From NCBI GenBank assembly GCA_964511535.1, contig CAZEFW010000052.1:1-50832 (forward strand): a stretch of DNA of 50,832 bases. Reading direction: 5' to 3'. Positions within the stretch are counted from its first letter, which is position 1. Each line of letters opens with the position of its first letter. A program made the position numbers and the translations under genes. The notes under the pieces were generated by a model that did not search any database, had not been told where the DNA came from, and saw nothing but the letters and a program-made list of their open reading frames with translations. Origin of the DNA: CAZCFB01 sp964511535 (GTDB lineage: Bacteria > Myxococcota_A > Polyangia > GCA-2747355 > CAZCFB01). Positions 1-8,147 of the stretch are shown here, one piece after another.

Positions 1-1450
1 AGATCGCCCCGGCCCAGCCCGCCTCGTAGGCCAGCTTCACCTGGTCGTAGCCGTCCGACGGCGGGGCCGCAGACAGCAGGAACGGGTTGATGATCTTGCG
101 CCCGAAGAAGTCGGTCTCCAGGGAGACCGGCGTGAAGTCGTAGCCCGGGATCTGGAGCTTGCCCTTGACCCGCCCCGCCTCGGTGCGCGTGAAGGTCGGG
201 GCCGTCGCGCCGTCGAACAGCGCCTGCACCACCTCCGCGGCGTTCTTGCCCGCGGCCGAGGCCTCCACCACGGTGGTGGGCCCCTCGGCGCAGTCGCCGG
301 CGTAGATCACCTTGTCGTTGTCCACCTTCGGGAAGCCGGGGCGCAGGCCGATGGCCAGCACCACCTGGTCGATGTCCACCCGCGTGGCGGCGCTGTTGGG
401 CACCGCCTCGATGGCGCCCAGGGAGAACCCCTCGGTCCCGGCGGCCAGCCGCACCTTCTCGGTGGCCAGGGACGCGATGCCGTCGCCGCTCCGGGTGACG
501 GCGGTGACCCGGGTGCGCCCGCAAACATCCACCCCGCTGTCCCACAGGTCTCGCGCCTCCTTCTCGGTCAGCGGCATCTCGCTCAGCTTCTCCAGGCAGA
601 GCATCTCCACCCGCTCGGCGTCGCGCTTGAGCGCCGTCACCGCGCAGTCGTAGGCCGTGGCGCCGCCGCCGATTACCGCCACCGTCTTGCCGGAGAAGTC
701 ATGGGCTGCCGGCTCCAGCAGCAGGTCCACCGCGCCGAGGGCGATGTCCTCGCCCGGGATCCCCATCTTGATGGGCGCCCACAGGCCGGTGGCCACCACC
801 ACCGCGTCGTGGAACTCCAGCAGCGCCTCGGGCTCATCCACCGACACGCCGGTCTTCACCTCGATCCGCCCCAGCCCCAGCAGCCAGGCGATGTCGCTGT
901 CGAGCACCGACTTCTCCAGCCGGAAGTCCGGGATGCAGCGGCACATGCCGCCCAGGTCGTCCAGCTTCTCCAGCACGGTCACCGCGTGGCCCGCCTGGGC
1001 CAGGGCGCCCGCCGCGGCCAACCCCGCGGGGCCGGCGCCGATGATCGCCACCTTCTTGCCGCTCGGCTCCGGCGCGGCCATCTCGGGCATCACCCCCAGC
1101 TCCTTGGCCCGCTGGATGATGGTGGCCTGTACCTGGGGGATCTCCACCGCCCCGTCCAGCTTGCGGTGCACGCAGGCCGCCATGCAGTGGTAATCGGGGC
1201 ACACCTGCCCGCAGATGCCGCCCAGCGGGTTCTTGCCCATGATCAGCGCCGCGGCGCGCTGGTAGTCGGACGGCGCCCCCACCTCCACCGCCCGGATGAA
1301 GTCCGTGGGCGAGCAGTGCGCGGGGCACGCCTCCAGACAGGGCTTCTCCTGGCAAAACTCGCACTTCTTGAGCTCGGCGCGCAGCTGGGCCTCGCTTAGA
1401 AAGAGGCTGGTCTCGTGCTCGGTGGCTCCCGGGGGGGTGTTCTGGGTCAT
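1..1450 (-). CDS. Dihydropyrimidine-dehydrogenase-like flavoprotein (GltD/PreT-like part fused to a DHOD-like part), 3' end outside window
   Basis: The protein reads leftward from ATG at 1450, with AAGGAG ten bases upstream (1461-1466). 483 codons are visible and the frame is still open at the window edge. Residues about 31-44 carry CEFCQEKPCLEACP, the Cys cluster of the N-terminal 4Fe-4S domain of the GltD/PreT family. Two dinucleotide-binding folds follow: AIIGAGPAG near residue 135 (FAD) and AVIGGGATA near 256 (NADPH). GYDFTPVSLETDFFGRKI and NPFLLSAAPPSDGYDQVK near the end look like the start of a dihydroorotate/dihydropyrimidine dehydrogenase FMN barrel. That order (Fe-S, FAD, NADPH, FMN) is the single-chain architecture of eukaryotic DPYD, whereas many bacteria split it into PreT and PreA. 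The likely role is NAD(P)H-dependent reduction of a pyrimidine or a related oxidoreduction. The substrate cannot be read because the FMN half is cut off. A YgfK-type oxidoreductase is an alternative. Confidence 0.8.
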   Translation of the reverse strand, partial: MTQNTPPGATEHETSLFLSEAQLRAELKKCEFCQEKPCLEACPAHCSPTDFIRAVEVGAPSDYQRAAALIMGKNPLGGICGQVCPDYHCMAACVHRKLDGAVEIPQVQATIIQRAKELGVMPEMAAPEPSGKKVAIIGAGPAGLAAAGALAQAGHAVTVLEKLDDLGGMCRCIPDFRLEKSVLDSDIAWLLGLGRIEVKTGVSVDEPEALLEFHDAVVVATGLWAPIKMGIPGEDIALGAVDLLLEPAAHDFSGKTVAVIGGGATAYDCAVTALKRDAERVEMLCLEKLSEMPLTEKEARDLWDSGVDVCGRTRVTAVTRSGDGIASLATEKVRLAAGTEGFSLGAIEAVPNSAATRVDIDQVVLAIGLRPGFPKVDNDKVIYAGDCAEGPTTVVEASAAGKNAAEVVQALFDGATAPTFTRTEAGRVKGKLQIPGYDFTPVSLETDFFGRKIINPFLLSAAPPSDGYDQVKLAYEAGWAGAI

Positions 1451-1587
1451 TTCTCGGTAACTCCTTGGTGTTGCAGTGTGATCCGCAAATTTATCACCCC
1501 GGGCCGCGTATTAGCCAGAGAGCAATGGTGAAATTGGCGCCACCAGATCCCTTCCGTTAAGGTAGGAACCAACAGGAGGTGTGCACC

Positions 1588-2820
1588 GTGAAATCGAGGA
1601 GCAGACGCAAGAAGAACGCCCGCGGCAAGCGGCACCCGGCGTGGTTGATCCTGCCGGCCATGCTGCTGGCGGTGGGCCTGAGCGATTGCCCCAAGAAGGC
1701 CCCGCCCCAGGAGGGCAAGGAGCCCGGCAAGCCCGCGGCAGGCGAGGAGAAAAAAGCGGACGACCCGGCCGTGAGCGACCTCCCGCTCAACCCGGCGCGC
1801 AAGGTGGATCCGGCCCGGCTGCCCAAGGCGCCGGCCAAGGCCCCGGTCCGGGTGGCCACGCGCTACATCCTGCTCAAGTTCCAGGGCGCCGAGAGCGCGC
1901 CCAACGCCACGCGCCTGCGCCCCGACGCGCGCAAGCGGGCCGAGCGCCTGGTGCAGATCGCCCGGAAGCAGGGGCAGGACTTCGTGGAGCTGGCCAGGGC
2001 CCACAGCGAGGTGCCCGAGGCGGATCGGGGCACGCAGACCATCTTCGGCAAGGGGACCATGATGCCCGCCTTCGAGAAGGCCGCCTTCGGCATGGGGGTG
2101 GGGCACATCTCGGACGCCGTGGAGACGGACTACGGGTTCTACGTCATCCTGCGAGAGGAACCGCTGGAGTTCTCCACCGCCCATATCCTGGTGCAGTACA
2201 AGGAGGCCAAGCGCGCGCCCTCGGCGGTCTCGCGCTCCAAGGAGGAGGCAAAGGAGCGGGCCGAGAAGGTGCGCGGCTACGCCACCAAGCCGAAGGCCAA
2301 CTTCGCCGTGCTGGCCGAGCGCTACAGCGACAGCCCGTCGCGGCTGCGGGGCGGGGTGATCCGGCCCATCGTGCCGGGGCAGATGCCCGCCGACTACGAC
2401 AACTATGTCGAGGCGATCCAGACGCTGAAGGTGGGCGACGTGGCGCCGGTGGTGGAGACCCCCTTCGGCTTCCACGTGATCAAGCGGCTGAAGCTGGAGC
2501 GCATCAGCGCCAGCCATATCCTCATCGCCTGGAATGACTCCGAGGGCGAGCCGCGGGAGCGGCGCAGCAAGGGCGAGGCGCGCCAGCTGGCGGTGAAGGT
2601 GCTGCGCAAGGCCCGCGCCGCGGACGCCGACTTCGCCAAGCTCGCCAAGGAGTACTCCGACGACCTCGACTCCGCCGACAAGGGCGGCGACCTGGGCAGC
2701 TTCGCCCGGGGCATGCTGGAGCCCAAGTTCGAGCAGATGGCCTTCGGGCTGAAGGTGGGGCGGACCTCCGACCTGGTGAAGACCAAGTTCGGCTGGCACA
2801 TCATCCGGCGCACCCGGTAA
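1588..2820 (+). CDS. Secreted protein with three tandem parvulin (PpiC/SurA-type) domains
   Basis: GTG at 1588 is chosen because AGGAGG (1574-1579) lies eight bases before it; the in-frame GTG at 1579 overlaps that Shine-Dalgarno. The 410-residue product starts with a strongly basic stretch (RSRRKKNARGKR), a hydrophobic segment (about 18-33) and a Cys in LSDC. Asp at -1 makes this a poor lipobox, so the N-terminus may be a membrane anchor or an atypical lipoprotein signal. A charged Pro/Lys/Glu linker leads to three rotamase domains at about 89-187, 194-300 and 305-408. Domains 2 and 3 keep the two conserved parvulin His (AHILV...FGFHVI and SHILI...FGWHII). Domain 1 has Tyr at both places (RYILLK...YGFYVI) and is probably non-catalytic, used for substrate binding. 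The expected role is folding of envelope proteins in the periplasm, like SurA or PrsA. It converges on the next gene with 15 bases between. Confidence 0.85.
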   Translation: MKSRSRRKKNARGKRHPAWLILPAMLLAVGLSDCPKKAPPQEGKEPGKPAAGEEKKADDPAVSDLPLNPARKVDPARLPKAPAKAPVRVATRYILLKFQGAESAPNATRLRPDARKRAERLVQIARKQGQDFVELARAHSEVPEADRGTQTIFGKGTMMPAFEKAAFGMGVGHISDAVETDYGFYVILREEPLEFSTAHILVQYKEAKRAPSAVSRSKEEAKERAEKVRGYATKPKANFAVLAERYSDSPSRLRGGVIRPIVPGQMPADYDNYVEAIQTLKVGDVAPVVETPFGFHVIKRLKLERISASHILIAWNDSEGEPRERRSKGEARQLAVKVLRKARAADADFAKLAKEYSDDLDSADKGGDLGSFARGMLEPKFEQMAFGLKVGRTSDLVKTKFGWHIIRRTR

Positions 2821-2835
2821 CTCGCCGACGATCCC

Positions 2836-3750
2836 CTACAGCTCCAGCGGTGCGTTGCGGATGGCCCCCAGGGCCTCCACCGCGGCGGCCACTCCGCGCA
2901 CGGTGAGCTCGAAGTTCCAGTACATGTAGGCCACCGGCGGCCGGATCACCAGGTGCGGTATGTCCTGGCGCGCGATGAGCAGCATGGCATCCTGTACGTC
3001 CCGCGTGAGCAGCCGGCGCGCGTCGGCCTCCTCCGCGTCCACCAGGAACTGCCCGTCGAAGCTGGGGCCGCACACCTCCACATCGCGCACCAGGCGCAGC
3101 GGCTTGAGCAGCAACGTGTGGCGCAGCTCCTCCGGGCTGACCCGCAGCTCAGGCGCGCCCCGGGCCACGGCGGTGGTCACCACCACCTGAGAGGGGACGT
3201 CAGCCTCGGCCTTGCCGGTGCGGATGATCTGGCCCCCGCGCGCGGCCACGAAGAACGGCCCGTCCAGGGTGCGGAAGGTGGCCCGGAGGATGCGGCGCCG
3301 TGACCGATCGCGCAGGGTGCCGGGCATGGCCTCGGCCCAGTCCGCAGCCTCCTGCATCCGGTCCCAGCTGTTGACCGACTGGTCGCTGGTGAACCCGTCG
3401 TACAGCAGGTCCACCACCGGCGAGGGGATGTCCAGCAGGTCCGGATCTGGCGCCTCGTCGGGCAGGGCCGCCAGCTCCCCCTCCACGTCGGGGCAGAGGA
3501 TCACCGCCTGCTTGTACAGCTCGTGCAGCCGCAGCAACGTCGCCACCCGGTCATGGGCCCGGGCCGGGTCTTCGGCGCCCGCGGCTTGCAGGTCTCGCTC
3601 CGCCACCGAGATCTGGTCCGCCAACCCGCCCATCTCGGCCAGCGCGCCGGCGCTCACCCTGCTGCGGCAGCGCGCGATGCTGCGCTCCAGGTACGCGGCC
3701 CGCTCGCCCAGGGCTCGCAGGTCATCGCGGTACACGCCTCGGCGATCCAT
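2836..3750 (-). CDS. Uncharacterised 304-residue cytoplasmic protein
   Basis: I do not recognise this family. The frame runs from ATG at 3750 to a stop at 2836, and its GC-rich codon use matches the neighbours. The N-terminal third is rich in Arg, Glu, Ala and Leu and looks helical, possibly coiled coil (residues about 5-100). The C-terminal half is mixed alpha/beta, with a run ending in FDGQFLVDAEEADARRLL followed by DVQDAMLLIARQ. No signal peptide, membrane segment or metal-binding motif is visible. It is divergent from the zinc-ribbon gene at 3786 with 35 bases between, and convergent with the parvulin gene. No function is proposed. Confidence 0.7.
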   Translation of the reverse strand: MDRRGVYRDDLRALGERAAYLERSIARCRSRVSAGALAEMGGLADQISVAERDLQAAGAEDPARAHDRVATLLRLHELYKQAVILCPDVEGELAALPDEAPDPDLLDIPSPVVDLLYDGFTSDQSVNSWDRMQEAADWAEAMPGTLRDRSRRRILRATFRTLDGPFFVAARGGQIIRTGKAEADVPSQVVVTTAVARGAPELRVSPEELRHTLLLKPLRLVRDVEVCGPSFDGQFLVDAEEADARRLLTRDVQDAMLLIARQDIPHLVIRPPVAYMYWNFELTVRGVAAAVEALGAIRNAPLEL

Positions 3751-3785
3751 GGCGTGAGGATAGCACCGGGCGTTACACTCCCCCC

Positions 3786-4220
3786 ATGTACCGCGAGACT
3801 CCCTACATCTGCCCCGCCTGCAGCACCCTGATGGAGGCGCGCGAGCTGGCCCTCGAGGATGGCAGCCGGTCAGAGCTGGAGCTGTGCACCCGCTGCGGCG
3901 GCATCTTCCTCGACTTCCTGGACGGCGAGCCGGGCAACATCTCCCGCCGACTGGTGGAGCAGCCGCTCGAGACCGACGCCCGGCAGGCCGAGCAGCAGGA
4001 CCCGGCGGCGGCCACCGGCGTCTGCCCGGTCTGCCGGCTGCAGATGGAGCCGGGCCACTACCTCGAGCAGGGGCCGCTGGTGCTGCGCTGCCCGGGCTGC
4101 GCCGGGATGTTCGCCTCCAGGGAGCAGGTCCAGGCGCTGGCCGACTACTACCCCGATCCGGAGCTCGAGCCGCAGCACGCCAGCCTGCTGGAGCGGATCC
4201 GCGGGCTCTTCAGCGACTGA
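3786..4220 (+). CDS. Small protein with two TFIIB-type zinc ribbons
   Basis: The 144-residue protein has four CxxC knuckles: C9/C12, C34/C37, C80/C83 and C102/C105. They form two tandem four-Cys zinc ribbons of the zf-TFIIB type, each opening with a CPxC and closing with a CxxCxG/CPGCAGMF-like turn (ELCTRCGGIFLD in the first). An acidic Gln/Ala linker separates them and the end is an acidic, helical tail. The family is widespread in bacteria and its function is generally unknown. No Shine-Dalgarno is visible. TACACT (3774-3779) lies only six bases before the ATG, which would fit a -10 box and a leaderless transcript. It is divergent from the gene at 2836-3750. Confidence 0.75.
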   Translation: MYRETPYICPACSTLMEARELALEDGSRSELELCTRCGGIFLDFLDGEPGNISRRLVEQPLETDARQAEQQDPAAATGVCPVCRLQMEPGHYLEQGPLVLRCPGCAGMFASREQVQALADYYPDPELEPQHASLLERIRGLFSD

Positions 4221-4244
4221 GGAGGTCCCGCGGCGGCGCGCGCC

Positions 4245-4724
4245 TCAGGCGCGCACCCGCGAGGCGTGGTACAGGCGCTCCACCCCCACCGCCATCACGT
4301 TGCAGATCACCGACAGCGCCCAGCACTGCTGGGCCAGCCAGGGCAGGGCGCCGATGCGCCCGAACCAGATCATGGTGGAGACGATGAGGAAGGAGAGCAG
4401 CGTGTCCAGGGCCAGGCCGATGGCCTCCATGTCCCGGGTGGCGCTGAAGCGATCCACCGCCAGCCCGGCGTTGGACAACAGGCAGAAGCTGAACCGCCCC
4501 GGCGCGGCCAGGTGCAGCAGGTTGAGCAGCACGTCGGTGGCGCCCCAGAGCATGAACGCGATGCCCACCGCCGGGTGCACGTCGTCCCAGGCCGCCATGC
4601 CCGCCCCGATCTTGAACACGCCGAACGGCACGCCGGTGAGCAGCACCCGCCACATGCGCGCGAACAGGGTGGTGTGGTGGGATTCATCTCGCGCGGCGGT
4701 CACGGTCGCGTTACCCGGGGTCAT
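4245..4724 (-). CDS. Small multi-pass membrane protein of unknown function
   Basis: The product is 159 residues with about four hydrophobic segments (roughly 25-45, 50-70, 103-122 and 128-148). The second covers VGIAFMLWGATDVLLNLLHL. It belongs in the inner membrane, and I cannot assign a family. The start at 4724 has AGGAG about five bases upstream, inside the last codons of the sulfotransferase-like gene. Only 12 bases separate that gene's stop from this ATG, so the two are probably co-transcribed. That pairing suggests a membrane partner of the lipoprotein upstream, but nothing in the sequence proves it. Confidence 0.65.
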   Translation of the reverse strand: MTPGNATVTAARDESHHTTLFARMWRVLLTGVPFGVFKIGAGMAAWDDVHPAVGIAFMLWGATDVLLNLLHLAAPGRFSFCLLSNAGLAVDRFSATRDMEAIGLALDTLLSFLIVSTMIWFGRIGALPWLAQQCWALSVICNVMAVGVERLYHASRVRA

Positions 4725-4736
4725 GGCCTCTCCTGT

Positions 4737-6200
4737 CTACTCCCCGATCCGCTCCAGCAGCGGGGGGACGAGTCGCTGGCTGTTGTAGGCGCCAACCAGC
4801 ATCTTGCTCTGCGCTCGCACCGGCAGGTCCATCTCCCAGACCACCTCGCCTGCCCGGGTCACCTCGAAGATGCGCGAGCGCTTCTCCTGGGCCCAGGTGG
4901 CGGCGTTGATCAGGGTGTTGCCGTTGGGCAGCCGGTCCGCATCGCCCCAGTATAAGGTCTGCCAGCGGCCGGCGACGCCGCCGTCGTACTGCCAGGCGAT
5001 GCGCGCGGTCTTTTTCGCCTCGTCCAGGCGGTACTCCACCACGCGGGAGTAGCCGCGCTCCTTCTTGCCGTTGTCGTAGAGCAAGAGGTTGCCGTCGGGC
5101 AGCACCTTCAGCCCGTGGGCTTGCTGGAACCAGGGGGCGGCGGCGGCGGGGTCCGGGGCGAAGTCGCCGCCCTGGCCCAGGCGCCAGCGGATCTTGCCGC
5201 TGCCGCGGTGGATCTTCACCACGGCGCTCAGGTTGCGCGAGTTGTAATAGATGTGCCCCCCGGCCAGGTCCGCCACCAGCGAGTTGCCGTGGGTGTAGTC
5301 GAAGCGGCCGCTCCCGCTGTGCAGGGACATGTCTGGCGGCAGGTGGGTCAGGCTGCGCCAGCTCCACAGCGTCCGGTGGTCGGCGGAGAGCACCACCAGG
5401 ACATCGCCGATCACCTTGTTGACCACCTCGTTCTTCATGGTCAGGTAGGTGCCGTCGGCCAGGCGCTCGAAGTGGTGGTTGTAGTGGCCGTGCACCGAGT
5501 CCACCGGCTGGGCCGGGCCGGTCCAGACCGTCGCGCCGGAGAGGTCCACCTCCAGGGCGGAGGGCTTGGGCGTCTTGATGCCGCTCATGCTCTGGGCCAG
5601 CACCCTGCCGCCGGCGTATCGGGTGTCGCCGATGCGAGGCAGGCCGTGGGCGTGGTACCAGACCGGGTGGCCCTGCATGTCGTACATCACGGCGGTGGGC
5701 ACGAAGTCCGGGTCCATGGTGACCACGCCGGACTTGCGCTGACCCGCGCTGACGGTCATCAGGGTCCAGCCGTCGTACGCCTTGCCCGGCGCGTGGCGGC
5801 CCACCTTCGCCCGGGGCAGGTAGGCGGGCAGGGCGCCGGTGCGGTGAGACACCGCGGCCGAGCGCAGGGTGCCCTGCCCGCTGTTGGTGGACACCGCGCG
5901 CAGGGTGTAGGCGGTGTCCGCGCGCAGGCCGATGACCAGCACCCTGTGGCGGGTGGTGACGCCAGCGGCGCCCCGGACGCGGTGGGTGTACGCGCCGCCT
6001 TGACCCACCTCCACCGCCGAGGTGGAGGGCTGCTCCGTTCGCCAGGTCAGGTGGCAGGACAGGACGCTGCGCGGGTTGCGCTCCAGCCGCAGATCGAGGA
6101 TGCGCGGGTCGCCGCCCGCCTGCTCCTGATGGTCGTCGCCGCAGCCGGCCAAGGCGGCCATCAGGCACAGGGGGGCGAGGTATCTCCAGCGCGCGAGCAC
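4737..6200 (-). CDS. Arylsulfotransferase (ASST) family lipoprotein
   Basis: GTG at 6200 opens a 487-residue protein with a lipoprotein signal (MAALAGC, lipidated Cys at 20). Residues about 33-118 look like a fibronectin-type beta domain. The rest matches the ASST beta-propeller pattern, with repeated strands ending in LPDGN/LPNGN. Candidate active-site His lie in GHYNHHF (about 238-244), YTHGNSL (about 303-308) and QQAHGLKVLPDGN (about 359-370). These are the positions where ASST enzymes carry their catalytic His. Known members move sulfate between phenolic compounds in the periplasm without PAPS. Here the enzyme would be tethered to a membrane. No DsbA/DsbB-like helper is adjacent; a small membrane protein follows 12 bases downstream. 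Many ASST-fold proteins have no demonstrated sulfotransferase activity, so the family is firmer than the reaction. Confidence 0.8.
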   Translation of the reverse strand: MLARWRYLAPLCLMAALAGCGDDHQEQAGGDPRILDLRLERNPRSVLSCHLTWRTEQPSTSAVEVGQGGAYTHRVRGAAGVTTRHRVLVIGLRADTAYTLRAVSTNSGQGTLRSAAVSHRTGALPAYLPRAKVGRHAPGKAYDGWTLMTVSAGQRKSGVVTMDPDFVPTAVMYDMQGHPVWYHAHGLPRIGDTRYAGGRVLAQSMSGIKTPKPSALEVDLSGATVWTGPAQPVDSVHGHYNHHFERLADGTYLTMKNEVVNKVIGDVLVVLSADHRTLWSWRSLTHLPPDMSLHSGSGRFDYTHGNSLVADLAGGHIYYNSRNLSAVVKIHRGSGKIRWRLGQGGDFAPDPAAAAPWFQQAHGLKVLPDGNLLLYDNGKKERGYSRVVEYRLDEAKKTARIAWQYDGGVAGRWQTLYWGDADRLPNGNTLINAATWAQEKRSRIFEVTRAGEVVWEMDLPVRAQSKMLVGAYNSQRLVPPLLERIGE

Positions 6201-6246
6201 ACCAGATGCTAGCGCGCGCGCAGGGATCGATCATCTTAGTAAAGCG

Positions 6247-7326
6247 ATGCCTTGCACCTCCGGACTCATACCCGCGGCGGCGGCCCTCGCGCTGCTGCTG
6301 GCCACCGCCTGCGCCGAGGAGGTGGAGTTGATCTACCCGGACGCGCCGGATTACCTGCGCGCGGGCATGCGCTGCGGGGCCTGCCTGACCCACCCCGGCG
6401 GGGCCAAGCAGGGGTTCGGCTCGGCGGGCTCGGCCCGGGTGCTGGGTGACCTGGCGGGCGGGCTCGGCATGGGGCTGGCGAGCCTCACCGTCAGGGGCCA
6501 GCTGCCGTCGCTCGACTCGGTGGGGCCGGTGGTCTCCCCCGTCCACCCGTCGGGGGCGCTGGACCGGCTGGAGAAGGACGCGGCGCGGGCCCGGGCCCTG
6601 GGCATGGCCGTGATGCTCAAGCCGCACCTGTCGGTGGCCGGCGAGCAGTGGGCCGGCGACATCTCGCCGGCGGCCGAGCGCGGCGGCTGGGCCCAGTGGT
6701 TTGCAGCCTACGAGGCGTACCTGCTGCCCGTGGCGCGGCTGGCCCAGCGGGCGGGCGCGCAGTGGCTCTGCCTCGGCGTGGAGCTGCCCAGCGCCAGCCG
6801 GGTGGAGGCGCCCCGGTGGCGGGCGCTGATCCGCAAGTTGCGCGGGGTGTACGCGGGCAAGCTGACCTACTGCGCCAACTGGGACGAGGCCCGCCAGGTG
6901 CCCTTCTGGGGGGAGCTGGACGCCATCGGGGTGCAGCTCTTCGCGCCGCTGTCCGACGGGGCGGCGCCATCTCAGGATGCGCTGGATCGCGGGGCCACGG
7001 CGTGGCTGCTGGAGTACCACGAGCTGGCCGGCCGCCACGGCAAGCCCCTGCTGGTCACCGAGGTCGGCTTCGTCAACCGCGCGGCCACGGCCGAGGAGCC
7101 GTGGGTCTGGCCGGGGCCCAAAGGCGCCGCCGCACGCAGCGCCGAGGGGGACCAGGAGCAGGCCCGCGCCTACCTGGCCATCATCCACACCTTCGGCCAG
7201 TCGCCCCATGTCGTGGGCATCAACTGGTGGCGCTGGTACACCGACTCGAAGTACGTGGAGCCCAACGACGTGGGCTTCGCCCCCCGGCCGCCGGCCCTGG
7301 CGGTGCTCAGGGCGGCCTGCCGGTAA
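6247..7326 (+). CDS. GH113-like TIM-barrel glycoside hydrolase lipoprotein
   Basis: The 359-residue protein begins with a lipoprotein signal ending LLATAC (Cys at 22). The body reads as a TIM barrel of the GH113/GTA type. Candidate catalytic acids are E179 in LCLGVELPS (acid/base at the end of strand 4) and E272 in LLVTEVGF (nucleophile at the end of strand 7). Supporting landmarks are VMLKPHLSV, KLTYCANWDE, DAIGVQLFAPL and GINWWRWYTD. GH113 enzymes cleave beta-mannans, but related lipoproteins act on unknown glycans, so the substrate is open. No good Shine-Dalgarno precedes the ATG. The gene is divergent from the ASST lipoprotein with 46 bases between. Confidence 0.75.
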   Translation: MPCTSGLIPAAAALALLLATACAEEVELIYPDAPDYLRAGMRCGACLTHPGGAKQGFGSAGSARVLGDLAGGLGMGLASLTVRGQLPSLDSVGPVVSPVHPSGALDRLEKDAARARALGMAVMLKPHLSVAGEQWAGDISPAAERGGWAQWFAAYEAYLLPVARLAQRAGAQWLCLGVELPSASRVEAPRWRALIRKLRGVYAGKLTYCANWDEARQVPFWGELDAIGVQLFAPLSDGAAPSQDALDRGATAWLLEYHELAGRHGKPLLVTEVGFVNRAATAEEPWVWPGPKGAAARSAEGDQEQARAYLAIIHTFGQSPHVVGINWWRWYTDSKYVEPNDVGFAPRPPALAVLRAACR

Positions 7327-7631
7327 AGCGCGCGAGACCCCTCTCGACACCCCCCCGAGAATGATGCCTGGCCGATGGTTCCGCATTTGAGCGGCACGCG
7401 TGTCCAACAGGATGGAGGATTGGTGCGTTGGTCACGATGCCAGGTGGCACATATTTTCTGGCTATGAATGCCTGCAGCCTCGCCAGAGGCCGGGCCCGGA
7501 CAGGTCCGCACGCTCCCAGGGCCGAATCTCCCCAGATGCACGCAAACCTCGTTTTTCCTGCGCATGCATCTGTGATACTCAAGAGGACAGGATTCCTTAC
7601 ATTATTGGCCCGCGGGGGAATCCCGCTCGAG
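7327..7631. other. Non-coding stretch upstream of the ECF sigma gene
   Basis: About 305 bases with no convincing gene. It starts with a short hairpin just after the GH113-like stop (CGAGA/TCTCG arms, 7332-7345), with no following T run. The middle is relatively AT-rich (TGGCACATATTTTCTGGCTA around 7446-7465) and probably contains the promoter of the sigma/anti-sigma/caspase operon. I cannot assign exact boxes. The open frame running in from 7428 is taken as untranslated leader because its residues do not resemble sigma factors. Confidence 0.4.
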
Positions 7632-8147
7632 GTGACCTTGTCCGAGGACCGGCTCTCCGAAATCTACCGGCTCTATGGCCCGGTGGTGTACCGTCGGAGC
7701 CTCGCGCTGCTCGCTGACAGGGAGGAGGCCCTGGACGCGGTCCAGGACATCTTCCTCAAGCTGCACCATGAGCTGCCCATGTTTCGCGGCGAGGCGGCCA
7801 TCCTGAGCTGGATCTATCGCATCACCACCAACCACTGCCTCAACCACCTGCGCGCGCGCCAGACCCGGCGCAAGGTTCACACCCGTCTGGTCCGCGAGGC
7901 TCCCCGCCAGGCAGACAGCGCGGCCGCCGCCATCGAGCGCCGCGACCTCATCACGCACCTGCTCGGGCAGTTCAGCCACCGCAAGGTCCAGATCCTGGTG
8001 CACCACTACTACGACGAGATGACCCAGGGCGAGGTGGCCGAGCTGCTCGGGATATCGGACCGGGCGGTGCGCAAGTCGCTCAAGAAGGTTCGGGACCAGG
8101 TCGCCGGCATGGACCTGTTCCCTGAGCGGATGCAGGAGGGGCAATGA
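7632..8147 (+). CDS. RNA polymerase ECF-type sigma factor
   Basis: The sigma-70 family pattern begins right after GTG at 7632, which has a G-rich stretch (GGGGGAA, about 7614-7620) upstream. The open frame extends back to 7428, but that extension looks non-coding. Region 2 covers residues about 10-80: DRLSEIYRLYGPVVYRRSLA, then EALDAVQDIFLKLHHEL and SWIYRITTNHCLNHLRAR. Region 4 covers about 112-160, including YYDEMTQGEVAELLGISDRA with a helix-turn-helix. At 171 residues it is a normal size for ECF factors. It overlaps the next gene by ATGA (8144-8147), which indicates translational coupling to its anti-sigma. Its likely targets include its own operon, containing a secreted caspase-like protease. 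Confidence 0.88.
   Translation: MTLSEDRLSEIYRLYGPVVYRRSLALLADREEALDAVQDIFLKLHHELPMFRGEAAILSWIYRITTNHCLNHLRARQTRRKVHTRLVREAPRQADSAAAAIERRDLITHLLGQFSHRKVQILVHHYYDEMTQGEVAELLGISDRAVRKSLKKVRDQVAGMDLFPERMQEGQ

Noticed and set aside
7446..7465. TGGCACATATTTTCT looked like a sigma-54 promoter.
   Set aside because: The required GC at the -12 position is missing at ten-base spacing.
7428..7631. N-terminal extension of the ECF sigma frame.
   Set aside because: The residues do not resemble any sigma region and sigma homology starts right after GTG 7632, so the extension is treated as leader.
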